A stretch of DNA of 64,000 nucleotides from Gorsachius magnificus (lineage: Eukaryota > Chordata > Aves > Pelecaniformes > Ardeidae). Below the pieces are notes generated by a model that worked only from the letters and a program-made list of their open reading frames with translations, was not told where the DNA came from and made no database searches. Shown piece after piece: positions 1 to 11,324 of the stretch; position 1 is the first letter of the stretch, and each line of letters opens with the position of its first letter. The translations under genes and the position numbers were made by a program. The DNA is taken from positions 25,082,213 to 25,146,212 of the forward strand of contig CM067089.1 in NCBI GenBank assembly GCA_034008185.1, in the 5' to 3' direction.

Positions 1-2240
1 AATCTGTTGATGTCTTCTCAAGTGTGTAACGAGATAGTGTTTAGTTTCTATTTTTTATTGAGATTATTCACTTTCCTATAATCATAAAAATACCAATTAA
101 AAGAGAAGAATGTTTCATTGTTTCCAGAGAAATAGTTTTAGTCGTATCAGCAAAGTGCCCCTCGAAGCCATCTGCACTTCTTGTCTCTCACGCTTCTGCT
201 CTCAAATGTAGTAAATCTTATTCCTGCTGGTTTTTTTTTTTTTTTTTTTTTTTAGAAATACTTGTATTAATCTTAAGAATTGGTGTTTCTTGATAAATTT
301 GTCCTACAGTTAAATCTTCGGTTATGACACCTCTCAGGTAAAGGTATAATATATATTAATGTGTCATTGAATTTAATTAAAAATAGTGAACCAATAAATA
401 CCAGCTGATATCATATGGGACAAGTATTTCTAAGCAGGCTAAGTGTGTTAGTGAGTTAATTTAACATTTTGGCAAAAATCCTAATTACTTTAGTATCTGC
501 ATTACAGTATTATCTCAGAAATCAAAATGGCATTTTTGGCTGTTATAAGTGAAATGGAAAAACCTGACATTTGGATAGGTTTATGTATTGGGAGGAAGAA
601 GTATATAAGCCTGCAAATATGTGAAAAATGACCACTGCCTGTTCTTAATAACGAACTCTTCTGCAGATTCACCAAAGGAAGAATAAGAAATAATGCTCAC
701 ATTGTAGCAGGAGGAATAGAGGCTGAATATAAGGAGAAATTTTCTCACAGTAAATACAGTTAAACATGGGAACAGGCAAAGGAGTGCAGCTTCTCGGGTG
801 GGTTATTTTCTTTTTTTTTTAAATTTTGACTGCAAACTGCATAAACTTGATTATATCTACAAGTATTGGATGGGATCTTTGATCTTTTGAGGTCCATTTT
901 TAGTCTTGTATTTCTCTGATTTTAAATTTGGTGATGGCTTAACATTGTCTTTTAAGAGTTCTGTCTGTTTAGAGGTTAATGAAAATGAACCATTTTTTGT
1001 GTGCTCATATATTTGTCCAAGTCCAAGTGTTTAATAGAACAGAGGTTAAGTGAGCAAACTTTTTGTGATGAACACTAAAATGCTAACAATTAGAAAGGAA
1101 TGGGTTAATACATTGACTAATGTTGTAGGTTTGTAAGAACTGGCCCTTCTCTTTGTTCTTTTTTATCATATACATTTATCATGTTCAACATGGCAACTGA
1201 AGCAAATAGCTATTTAAGTTGTAAAAAATGAATCACTGTGCAATTTCTTGAACTGTATGACATAACCAAGTCTAATAATATTATACACCAGAAGTTGTAA
1301 GCCTTGGGATATTTTGCCCCACTTTTACAGTAAATATATATTTTTTAAAATGAGCCATGAGCATTTGCTTCTATCTGTATGGACAACCAAAGAGCGTTCA
1401 GATGTGTTTAATAAAGCTGTAATTTCCTGTCCAAAATGGTAAGGACTAATGGTGAGTGCATACCTTCTGCTGCTGCATAAACCCCAGTATATTTAGAAAT
1501 GGTTGAAGTGATGGATTGTGTGAAGATTTGGGATGCAGGGTCTTTGACTTAACTACTAAGCTTCTTAAGAAGTAAGAGAGAAAAAGAAGAGTTTGAGCTG
1601 CGGGAAGAATGTTCCATCCTCTCTGCAATGTAGACCAAGAGGTAAAAACTAATATGTGTTTGTTGCGTCAGCATATTTTCACCCTCCTGGATGTTGCATG
1701 TTTACAGCTGGTTCTGATGCAGCTGTCAGGGTATAATTGATGAGCATCATCATTTAAAGTGTAAAAGAAAATGTCTTGCCATAGAGGGATGTGATAAAGT
1801 GCCATCTACCAGGCATTGTGGACATATGTGGTCACCATTTCCTTTTTCCCCTTCCTCTTTGCCTTTCTTTGCTGCCCTTGCCGGAATCTACAGAAGTCAT
1901 TGGGAGCAGCTCAGCCCAGCCTCCAGCCTTCTAATATCACTTTGGTAGTTGTCAGATCATATGAAATGTCAAAATTCATGTGGCCTTCCTGAAGAGATAT
2001 ATTTAGTACAGCTGCTGCATACCTACGTAGTACCTCTGACATTGACATATTAGTTATGCTGTCTTTTGCAATCTGATATCTTTAAATTTGCCACCTTGTT
2101 AAGTTTTGATTAATGTGATTCCATTTCACTAAAGTAATTGGCTTGGCCTGTTGTAGAAAATAATCAGCCTTTCTATGGAACAAATGCTAGAACATGCTAA
2201 TGAGGGAGTGAGTTCGTTAAATTGATGGTGTGGAGTGACA
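1..2240. other. AT-rich unique non-coding DNA
   Basis: No coding region, RNA gene or recognised repeat is visible here apart from a 23-nt T run at 231-253. Open frames are short (at most about 60 codons), show no recognisable domain and are at chance level for AT-rich DNA. Intergenic or intronic DNA is the best description. Confidence 0.7.
231..253. repeat. Poly-T run (23 nt)
   Basis: Twenty-three consecutive T residues are followed directly by AG. This is a mononucleotide repeat. The T tract plus AG resembles a 3' splice site, but no open exon of recognisable sequence follows. No retrocopy body or target duplication was found beside it. Confidence 0.9.
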
Positions 2241-2900
2241 GTTATTAATGATTGTTATGATAAACAGACGAGTGCGAATTGGGATGAGTTGGGCAAAAGT
2301 GACAGTTTAAAAATAACGTATATTGGAAAGTACTAACGAAGTAATATACTGTTAGGAAAACAATCATGCAAGTTGTCAAGGAAAGAAGTGTAATTATACA
2401 GCTGCACGAGCTGCCTGGGAGGACAGGGACCTGGCTGATAATGGACACGTTTTTTGTTGGCAAGGGGAAAATATGTTATGGCAGAGAGGAGTACAGATTG
2501 ATAAATTAATTGGCCTTTCTCGTTGTTCCAAGAGCAAACTTGGCCAGCAATAGCCAAGCAGATTAGGTAAATAAATGAAGTGACCAGCTCTTCCTCTGCA
2601 TCTGACCCATTCCCTGCCCTTTCTTTTTAATCCACCTGTGCACAAACTGCCAAGCCCAACTGCCTAGGGTGGCAGTGTTCACATTAATAGAGCTTTCCTG
2701 GAAATATTTATAGCTTTTTAAAATGAGATGCTTTGTATTATGGAGAGTTTTGTCTTAAGATGAAGGTTAATTATAATAAGCCATCATCCTTGTGCAAAGC
2801 AGTATGAAAGCAAGATGGAGAATGCAAGCGTGCTGATTCTTAGGCTGACCGCCCTCTTCTTTTAAAGTAAAATTTAGACAGAGCCATCCATCTGAAAGCT
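2241..2900. promoter_or_regulatory. Candidate conserved non-coding element
   Basis: Relative to its flanks this block is compositionally balanced and low in homopolymers. It keeps several CpGs and carries TAAT-type and ATAAA-type AT motifs among mixed-composition sequence. Three different minus-strand frames stay open for 72-83 codons between 2245 and 2645, which is more than the surroundings, but none of the translations is recognisable. The texture resembles vertebrate conserved non-coding DNA such as enhancers. Conservation is inferred and has not been aligned, so this could simply be unique DNA. Confidence 0.25.
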
Positions 2901-3267
2901 TGCAAGACAAAAAAGGAAGATAGTGATTGCTATTAGGGGTGTTTTGGAGGTAGAGGTATGGTGCTGCTTCTGCTTATTGTTGCGCAAGTTTGGTGCTAAA
3001 TGGCTTGAGTTTGTTGGCTGTTGGAGAAGGACATTTGTATTTCTGAGACTGACAGCAGTGCCATGCATAATGCAGCTGTCAGATTGCCTATGTGGTTGAC
3101 TCAGTGAAAGAGCAGGGGATAAATGTGGAATATTATCCTAATAAGTATAAGGAGGTACAAAGTAGGTAGGCCATTAAAAAAAAAGAAAAAAGTAAAATGG
3201 GCATCAGAAAAATTCAGTATGGACAGTGAGACTCCAACTGCTTATGGAGGTTGGTATTAATAAGAAT
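2901..3267. other. Unique non-coding DNA before the LTR
   Basis: This is ordinary AT-rich sequence with a short A/G-rich run near 3176-3195. No gene or older repeat is recognised. It ends at the 5-bp target duplication of the solo LTR. Confidence 0.6.
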
Positions 3268-3846
3268 ACTAGTGTTGTGGTTTAACCCAGCTGGCAACTA
3301 AGCCCCACACAGCTGCTCGCTCACTTCCCCCCAGTATGATGGGGAGAGAATCGGAAGAGGAAAAGTGAGAAGACTCGTGTTGAGATAAAGACAGGTTAAT
3401 AGGGAAAGCAAGGGCCATGCCTGCATGCTAAGCAAACCAAGGAATTCATTCACTGCTTCCCATGGGCAGACAGGTGCTCATCTCCAGGAAAACAGGGCTC
3501 CATCGTGCCTAACGGTGACTTGGGAAGACAAATGCCATCACTCCGAATGTCCCCCCCCTTCCTCCTTCTTCCACCTGCTTACATGTTGAGCATGACATCA
3601 TATGGTATGGAACAGCCCTTGCGCCAGTTGGGGTCAGCTGTCCTGGCCGTGCCCCCTCCCAGCTTCTTGTGCCCCTGGTGGAGCAGGGGAAGCTGAAAAG
3701 TCCTTGACTGGTGTAAGCACTGCTCAGCAACAACCAAAACATCAGGATGTTATCAACAGTCCTCTCTCACCAAATCCAAAAGACAGCACCGTACATGCTA
3801 CTAGGAAGAAAATTAACTCTATTCCAGCTGAAATCAGTACAACTAG
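3268..3846. repeat. 5-bp target-site duplication flanking the solo LTR
   Basis: The pentamer ACTAG occurs at 3268-3272 and again at 3842-3846, exactly abutting the TG...CA ends of the LTR. A perfect 5-bp direct repeat at both ends shows the boundaries are original integration junctions. A 5-bp duplication is typical of ERVL-like (class III) and some other LTR elements. Confidence 0.85.
3273..3841 (-). mobile_element. Solo LTR of an avian endogenous retrovirus (569 bp)
   Basis: The element begins TGTTGTGG and ends with TACA, so it has the canonical TG...CA termini and lies inside a perfect 5-bp duplication. The left end (TGGTTTAACCC followed by a C-rich stretch at about 3300-3335) and the right end (AACTCTATTCCAGCTG near 3816-3831) match, from memory, an LTR family widespread in birds. 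No gag, pol or env reading frame is attached, so internal sequence was lost by LTR-LTR recombination. Orientation is assigned as minus because, as I recall the family, transcription reads from the CCTGGTTTCAGC-like end. That strand call is less certain than the element itself. The plus-strand open frames inside it (3505-4022) are incidental. Confidence 0.88.
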
Positions 3847-6800
3847 GTAGCACACTGTGGATGACTTCAGTCTCTGTACTAATGCAGAGGATGGTGGGGA
3901 TACATTTGGGCAGGCCTGGAACTGAGAGGTCAGTGCTGTTCCACTTCTTTCACTTGCTTGTTTATACTGCCTTGCATTTAAATATTACCTTTCCTCCATG
4001 GAAATTACCATATTCTTCATAAAGATATGGGGGAAGTGATTTTGAAAAAGTTGGCTAAGAGAAAGCACTGTCATCACTGTCAAATGCCAGCTGCTCAGGA
4101 CACACCAACGAATAGAAGATGAAGAAGAATTTAGATTTTATATGACAGGCTACAGCCATATCAGCATTGAATGGAGCCTGTAAAATGCTTACTTAGCCAT
4201 TTTGCTAGATGTTTTACGGGATTCAGCTTGGTCTTGGTCTTGTATGGGCTCCAATAACCATGTTACCAATTCCTTGTGACAGCCGTCAGGAACATCATCT
4301 GTTCACTAATCTTGCCGTAAGTGCTAGTTTGTATATTCTTAGACTTGTGAACACTGATTCACCAGATACAGTCATCTAACCAAAATGAGCAAGGATAATC
4401 ATCCTCTTTATTTGATAATTAAGCCTAGTAGTTTGTTATGAGTGAAATTCCATCAGTCCTTGGTTTTCACAATGTTTTCCTTGGTGTTAGTGAAAGGAGG
4501 AAAGAAGGAAATAAGTTTTGGTTTCTTATAACTTTTCCTAACACTTATAGGAACTTTTAATTTTCCTAATAGCATCATAGATTCAAAGCGTCTCAGGTGT
4601 AGCTTAAGAAACTGCTAATTAGTATCTTAATGCAATTTATTGTGTATAGATTCTATCATACTGAACTTCATTGTTCCATTCAGAACATGCAAATCAGTGA
4701 CTAAAATGCCTTTTTTTTTAAAAACAAAAACGTACCAATTTCCAAATTTCTTTGTAACAGAGAAAAAACAGGCATCAAATTCCAAACTATATTGCACTTC
4801 TCTGGATGATGAAGTCTTGTTTTACTATCATATTACTTCTTGAATGGCTTTATGTATTAAACTGTTACCTGAGCCTTCGCTTTCAAATCAGATTGTAAGA
4901 AGGAGAAGCAGCCTTAAGAAAATCTTCATTTTAGCATTCACAATTTCACTTCTGGCTCTCAACAAACTCTGTTGTTTATACTTTGCTTCCATTGCCAAAC
5001 CCTTGATTTAGGCTCTTAGTCTTGTCTAGTCCAGAGGGATAGTATTGCTTTTGGTTTCCCTGACTTTTAGGATGTGCCTGCATTGCCATTTCAGTCTGGA
5101 TAAGGCTTGTGCTTTTGAAGCACCTCCTCTGCTCTTCCACAGTTCTTGAATTGGGTTTTGCTCTGCAGAGGATGGATTCTTTTCTAATGAAGTTGAACTG
5201 GAGGGTGTTCTTCAGAGGTGCAGCTGATGTGCTCGAGCTGCTGCTGAGCTTTCAGTCTATGGAAGCAGGTTACATCAAATACATACTATAATCCTCCAAA
5301 ATGCATTCAATGTTGGACGCTGGGTCCTTGGTGTCAAATGTTTTACTCTGGAGGTCTGCTCCATTGGGACATTACTACTTGCTCATATAGATATATAGTC
5401 TTGATAATACTCTAAAGTGAATCTTCATATGGGATTACTGTGCCTGTGTCTTTTTACTCAGTCTACGGTTTGGGTCTACATTTTATTCCACTCTCTGCAA
5501 CTGACCTCTCATAAGGCTGTAATGAAATCATGGCACTACTGTAGCAACACAGCATTCCCCTATGATTAAACAGGAATGATAATTGCTTTCTTTAGGTAGA
5601 GCACTTAAACTTCTATGCATTAATATTATGTAGTAAACTTAAGTGTGGTTGTAGGGAACTGGCTCCTGAAGGGCAGTATGTTGAATGTATTTTATAAGCT
5701 AAGTTTACTGAAACATGAGATCAGAAGGTCTTAATATACATCTATGCACAGATGAGAAATAATAATTTGCTAATTTAATCTGAACAGCTGTTTACAATTT
5801 TAATATTTACATAGTAAAGAAGTTTTTAATTTCCAGGCATTTTTTTTAGCTTTTTATAAATCTCTAAGGGGACAAGTTTTCTATATATTCTAATTTTAAA
5901 GTAAAATCTAAGTTTTCTACATTACACTAATTTTAAATTCTGTTCTGATGTTGTATGCCATTCTCCTGGTCTTCCCTATGGGAAGACCACAGCAATATTA
6001 AACAGTAATAAAAACAAAGGTTCATAAGAGGTGTCTGCTGCTTTTTCAGACTCTCAGAGGTAGAAAAATGCCTACATTTTAGAAGGAGCTATTACCTTGG
6101 GTTTTTTGTAAACTAGAAAGATTTTAATTTTGTATCTTTTAATCACTTTTGAGAAATCTGTGTGGTAGTCTTCTTGCAATCCTGACTTGGCTTTGAGACA
6201 GCATTAATAACAGCTTTTTCCTTAAGCTGAGATATTGAAAGAAAAGAATCTGCAGCTGATCTAAAAGTTGCGAAGAGAGAGGCATTTATTTTGGCCTTTT
6301 TCTGAACTATATAGGTGTAGAGAAACCTTATTTTTTGTTTGTTTGTCATGGTATAAGAAGGATTTAGATAGCGAATGGGAGGCTGTTTCGAGTTGTAGAA
6401 GGCAATGTTAGGTGGCATATGGTTCACAAGGTGAATCAAGGCTGCGTCCAAACAATATCCATACATAATTTACATCAATATTAGCAGGAGTCATGCATCC
6501 TCAAAGAACAGCACATTACTACTATGCATGGATTTGTGCTTCTGACAGTAGCTTTGCTTTGTGAGTATAGACGCCTATTGTGCTCTTTTAAGATAATTAC
6601 CGTGTACTTCTCGGAGGCTTTTCTTTTTCCCTTATGAGGAAATAAAGCATGTATTTTTAGGTTGTTACTTATGGAGACTGAGTGCCAGCGCGCGTGTTGT
6701 GTGATCTCCCCACCTAACTGTGGAACTAGTGAGTTAGTTCCTGCCCAGGGGGAGCTCATGGAGCTGGTGGAGGTAACCAGACCTCTCGGCTGTAGCGGGG

Positions 6801-6972
6801 CTGCAGTGTGACCCCATACCATACTGAAGAGAGAATCAGCTCGAAGTGTGAAGTTTGGTGGTGTTGGAGAGAGGGAGCTTGAACCGCAAAGGAAGACCTG
6901 CTGCTCTGCAGACACCAGGCAGGCGCTGGGTGCGACTGTGTAGGAAAGCAGAAGTGATTAGTTCAGGTATTT
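3847..6972. other. Unique non-coding DNA with a GC-richer patch
   Basis: No recognised gene. The two longest open frames (minus strand, 6481-6915, 144 codons, and 6143-6466, 107 codons) have low-complexity Ser/Pro or AT-driven composition and no domain I recognise. About 6670-6950 is GC-richer than its surroundings, contains a CGCGCG-type run, and holds a perfect 7-bp inverted repeat (6722-6728 with 6735-6741). Confidence 0.6.
6722..6741. repeat. Short inverted repeat (7-bp arms, 6-nt loop)
   Basis: GGAACTA at 6722-6728 pairs perfectly with TAGTTCC at 6735-6741 around a 6-nt loop. The loop plus flank is not followed by a T run, so it is not terminator-like, and the hairpin is too short for a microRNA precursor. 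It may be a chance or binding-site palindrome. Confidence 0.7.
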
Positions 6973-7012
6973 GTAGAGTCACAGGGTAGGAGTGGACCTG
7001 CCAGGAGAGATG
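6973..7012 (-). mobile_element. Probable degraded CR1 3' terminus
   Basis: The stretch TCACAGGGTAGGAGTGGACC differs at only a few positions from the CR1 3'-terminal signature as I remember it (hairpin-forming tail seen in reverse orientation). Similarity fades after about 40 bp, as expected of a heavily 5'-truncated, old CR1 insertion. It is short, so chance resemblance cannot be excluded. Confidence 0.4.
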
Positions 7013-9330
7013 GCCTTAAAGGTAACTGCTGCAAAAAACCCCCATTTTGCTTTCCTCAGGCCTATAGAGAGATGGTCATACTTCCAGTTCTCCTGTATTC
7101 AACATTCTAGATCCCTGAATATCTGCCTTAAGAGCAGCAAGCAGTAGCTATTAGATGAACTGACAAACAAGCCTTCATCAGGCTGGAGGAGAGGCTGCAA
7201 CTGAGAGCTGGGATGGCTCTTGCAGCTTACCAACCTAAAGTTTACTGAAATGATCATCTCAGATGTGGTCTTGACCCACCCCCCTTCCCTCATGACAATC
7301 CTGTCTGTGTCCACCTGGCATTTCAAAAAGAATGTGCTGGTTGGAAAATGATCACTTGCTCTTTCTAACTGTTCTTCTGACCCACTTTTATACTGTGTTA
7401 AGCCAGAACTCCTCTGTTCTTTCATGAAATCATTATTAAAATAATGAAAATTCCCTACAATTAACTTAATTTTAAATGGTAATAAATACTAAGGAAAAAA
7501 AAAAAAGTCAACCATGCCTTGTAAAGTGACTGGTGACCAGTCAGTCATCCTTTGGTTGTTCAGGTGTGGTCTTCTTACTTTTATATACATAAATTGGGAG
7601 AGGAGTTTTGGGGAGATGCTACAATAAGAGTCTGACATGGGAGAAGTCACAGCTGGGCAAGAAGAGTTTTACTTCACCGTAGTGGCCCTCTCATGCCTGT
7701 GGTCTACGTTGTGTTGCCTCTGTTGTGGACAGATGAGTTTTACTTTACATGGTATGGTTGTGTACACTTCCTTTATTTGCTGAAATCTTTGCCCATGTTT
7801 TGGATTTCAAGCTTAAAACCTTAACAACATTTTCCTTTTTTTTTTTTTTTTTTTTTTTTTTAGGTGGGTGGGGTGTGTGCTGTTAATTTTGGTAACTTGT
7901 GCCAAAGTCTGCTAAGCAATTTTTATGTTATTTAATGAGTCAGATCTATGCCTTCCTACAGTTGTAAATTACAGGCAGATACACATACCTGTGGATTAGT
8001 GGGAGCAACAATGCAACTGTTCAATTTTTAACAGGCATAGGTGGCTTATCATAGGCGTTATCGGATAATTTCATCTTCCTAGTACCTCCTATTTTTCAAT
8101 ACTAAAACAGAGAAATCCTAGAACCAAAATAAAAACCAGTTAGTCTACATTCTTTGGGAAAAGGCTCTTTCTTTGAATGAACATAGTACCAAGTATGGCT
8201 ATATAACAAACTGGTATTAAAACAAAAAAAATTGAGTAAAATCCATAATATATATTAAAAAATAAAAGAAGCAGAAGTGGAGTGGTGAGAAGGAAGTCCT
8301 TGTGTAACAGCTGTTTCAAAGCACACTGCTCTTCAGTAAAAATACAGTCAAAGAAAGAAGTGGTCAGCATTCCTGTTATAACTGACTGTCTTGGGAATTG
8401 TGCAGTGAAGCTGTCTGGCTGCTTTGGGAGACTGACAGCACCAAGCCTTTCAGTTGTGCTTGTTGCTGATCGTATTCATTTAAGTAGCAGCAGCCTGGGT
8501 GCTTTCTCTGAGATGCTATGGCTGAGGGCTCTTAGGGGAAGGACAAGTTTTAATTGTCCGTATCCCAGATACATGCCGCTGTTCAGCCACACTCCATCCA
8601 GCAGCCCACATACTAACCGGAAAGACTTTTGTGGGGAACAACTGTTGAGTTGCTGCTCAGGACCCTATTCTTAAAATTGAAAGCTCTCAATTATGTTTTT
8701 TCCATTCAAGTAATTGGAAAGTACCGTTGCTCTTTTTTTCCTGCTGTCTGTAAAGGCAGTGTTTTGGATGTCATTGCCTCTGTTGGAAAAGGCAGTGAAA
8801 CATAAGGCCTCTTAGCAGAGTTTCCGTATACCTTTTATTTTGTGAGGATGGGGTTAGTCTCATGTGAATGTCCTGTTGTTTCAGACTTGCATTTTAGTCA
8901 GCATTTCTAATAGCTACTCTACAGAACAGGAGAAAAGCAAAGTTGGATGTGAGAGAGAAGTGACATCTCTTTGAGCTGATTGTCTTCTGGCTTTCAGTAC
9001 ATACTGCAATCTTGAGAGAAAGCAAATGACTGAAATAGGTTATCATTAAGCCTTGCTTTTCAGCAGCAAATAAGGACCCCCACCCCATCCTCTGCCACAG
9101 CTGAAATCACTTGAAAAGGGTAAAAGATTTTTCTGTTCCAGGTGTTTCAGTTTCTAAGACTTAAATAGCTTCCACCTGGAGCTTATTCACAAGTTCATGT
9201 GTAGAATCCATCTCCCGTTTCCACTTGAGAGGGCTTGGTGGGAAGAAGAGTGTTCACTTGCTGTGTAGTTTGGCACTTCCAAACAAGGCTGATGAACTTG
9301 AAGAATTCAGTAAAAATGTTTTGGAACGGA
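7013..9330. other. Unique non-coding DNA
   Basis: No gene is recognised. A 26-nt T run is annotated separately. The longest open frame (plus strand, 8282-8674, 130 codons) starts at a non-ATG codon, has a Ser/Cys-rich unpatterned sequence and is best read as chance. Confidence 0.6.
7836..7861. repeat. Poly-T run (26 nt)
   Basis: Twenty-six T residues are followed by AGGTGGGTGGGG. This is the longest homopolymer in the window. It mimics a polypyrimidine tract plus AG, but the following sequence has no recognisable exon. Confidence 0.9.
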
Positions 9331-9378
9331 AACGTTGTTGTGGTTTAACTCTATCCCAGCTGAAACCAGGACAAACGT
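9331..9378. repeat. 5-bp target-site duplication around the LTR relic
   Basis: AACGT occurs at 9331-9335 and 9374-9378, immediately outside the first TG and last CA of the 38-bp relic. The spacing is exact on both sides, so this is good evidence that the relic marks a genuine integration event. Confidence 0.8.
9336..9373 (-). mobile_element. Collapsed LTR relic: both ends fused, 38 bp
   Basis: The first 14 nt match the first 14 nt of the 3273-3841 LTR exactly. The remaining 24 nt correspond to the last 24 nt of that LTR, with a few differences. Everything between is missing. The join lies at TTAAC (9345-9349), which occurs near both ends of the full LTR (3282-3286 and 3813-3817), so deletion between short repeats explains it. 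The intact AACGT duplication shows that insertion came first and the deletion second. Strand follows the orientation assigned to the full LTR. An open frame running through this point (9225-9485) is incidental. Confidence 0.8.
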
Positions 9379-11324
9379 ATAGGGTTGCTCTGCTGTTGGA
9401 AAGAATTGGTGCCTCTTTAGTCCCTGAAAAGAAAGAGGTTTTTAAGCAGGAGCTTGCAACTGTGTGCTGCTACCAAAGGAGGTAATATTACTTTTCTTGC
9501 TTTACATGTTACTCAACTGTGACTTGTTTTGGCCAGGTATAGTGTTGCTATTTCACTGTACCTGAAAAACAGATGTCTTGCGTCAACCCTATTTGCTAGG
9601 AATGGTTTATTCTGAGAATTAGAAATTCAAGGCTTTTGTTTGCTCTTCTGGATTCTTTCTGGAGAATGGTGTGGACTTGAGCGTATGAGGTTTTCTTAAA
9701 GTTTTTTCAGCCTTCCTCAGAGAGGCTATATGGGATTCACTGGCGATGCAAAGCAAAGGCGATGGTATTATAGATTTCTTCACCTTTTTTGTGTAATGGC
9801 TCCATGTTGTGGAGAGGTCACCTTAAGTTTGTTTATGGGGAATATTTGAGAAGAATTGTCTTTTCTGCTGAGATAGAGGGTGGGGGAAAAAGGTCTGTGT
9901 AAGTTTTGAATATAACTTCTGTAGCTGTGAGCAGTAAACTTCTTTGAGGCATGAAGTTATCATCTAAGAAAAAAGATTTTTTTTATTGTTATTATCTAAA
10001 AATAATTGTTTCTAATCTTTGCTGATGTTTAAAAGTATATAGTAGTGTATTTTGTGGAATTGAATATTTTGAGCTTCGTAGAGCACTGGGGTCTCTTCAT
10101 GATCAATCCATACTAATCTCCCTATTTCATTATACAATAAATTTGGACAAAATGACAGCAGAATTCTTCATACTGTTGTATTAGGGATGATATTATTAAT
10201 TGATTCTAGAATTAACAGTGTTATCTTAAGGCTGAAACAAGACATATACAGTGTCTATTTTTGGGTATTGGAAAACAGTTCAATTTCAGTTACTAATCCA
10301 GGTGAAGATAAAAGAATGAGCTTCCTATTGAGCTGACACGAGTTCAGAATTCATTAGATTACAGACTTTCTTTCAGGCTTTACATGGGATAGTGAAGGGA
10401 GAAAACCTGCAGTAGTTTTTCTATGCCTTATTAGCTGTCCTTCTGTATAATGCAATGCAGGGAAGTACTAATTGTCAGTCATATTGATTTGTTATGGAGA
10501 GTAAAACTTTGAGGAAAGCTCAATTCTCTTTGCAGCAAATGCAGGGGGGAAAAAATGGGCTAAAAATGTTCGGTGTTTTCTAGGGATGCTACTTCTGAAA
10601 AGCAGAGATATGTTACAGAACTCATATGCAGCAATGCTTGGTAATTCTTATCTATGGTCAAGGACCTCCCATCAGGCATGAATTAATTAATATTCTAATG
10701 CAGTCATCAGATAAGGTAGTACGCTTAAATATTAAAAGTTTTAACAGAGTATTTTATAATAATTACATCCAGTGTAACTTGTGATATGGACTTAAATACA
10801 GTCACAAATACTTAGAATTTATAATTGTTAAACTGAATCCATCTTTCACAAAGTAGCATTACTGGTGCGTTTTAGGAATGTGAAGTTTAAACTTGTAAAT
10901 TTAACTTGTTTACTACTGTCTACCTCTGCTATTTTTACTATGAATGCTGAATACTTGTTATAGAAGTCTATTTCCATCAGAGCTTCTTAAAGCAAATGTA
11001 AAACAGCTTGCAGGCACTTAGAACTTTTCAGGAATATCCCAATAAGATTGACTAACATTCTTCAGTTTAGGCTAAAGAAAGAACGGAAGGCTGTATGCAT
11101 TATTTAAGGTATTTATTTTAATATCAAATTTGAATAGTAGTATGTGAAAGAGGTTTTTTTGCTTTCTTATTTGTACTCTCAACAATTTATCAGATGCAAG
11201 TATCCCTCTCTTCTGGCTTGCAGAGGATTTAGATGAGACGTGATAGAGCCCTTTTCTCCTAATAACAATAAAGATAATCCCATGGTGTGAAGTTGAAATC
11301 TGATCCTTTCAGGAGGTTGTTTTT
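9379..11324. other. Unique non-coding DNA, nothing recognised
   Basis: AT-rich sequence with no open frame worth noting, no recognised repeat and no RNA gene. Confidence 0.65.

Noticed and set aside
3505..4022. Plus-strand open frames in and after the solo LTR
   Set aside because: They lie in LTR sequence or run out of it and do not resemble retroviral or host proteins.
6481..6915. 144-codon minus-strand open frame as a gene
   Set aside because: No motif is recognised, and the frame spans the boundary between AT-rich DNA and the GC-richer patch, which suggests chance.
7836..7880. Poly-T plus AGGTGGG as a splice acceptor and exon
   Set aside because: The following sequence has no recognisable coding frame or donor. 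A homopolymer followed by AG is common by chance.
8282..8674. 130-codon plus-strand open frame
   Set aside because: It starts at a non-ATG codon and has Ser/Cys-rich unpatterned sequence, no splice or promoter context and no recognisable domain. A chance frame is sufficient.
9225..9485. 86-codon plus frame crossing the LTR relic
   Set aside because: The frame runs through a retroviral relic with target duplications, so it cannot be an old coding sequence.
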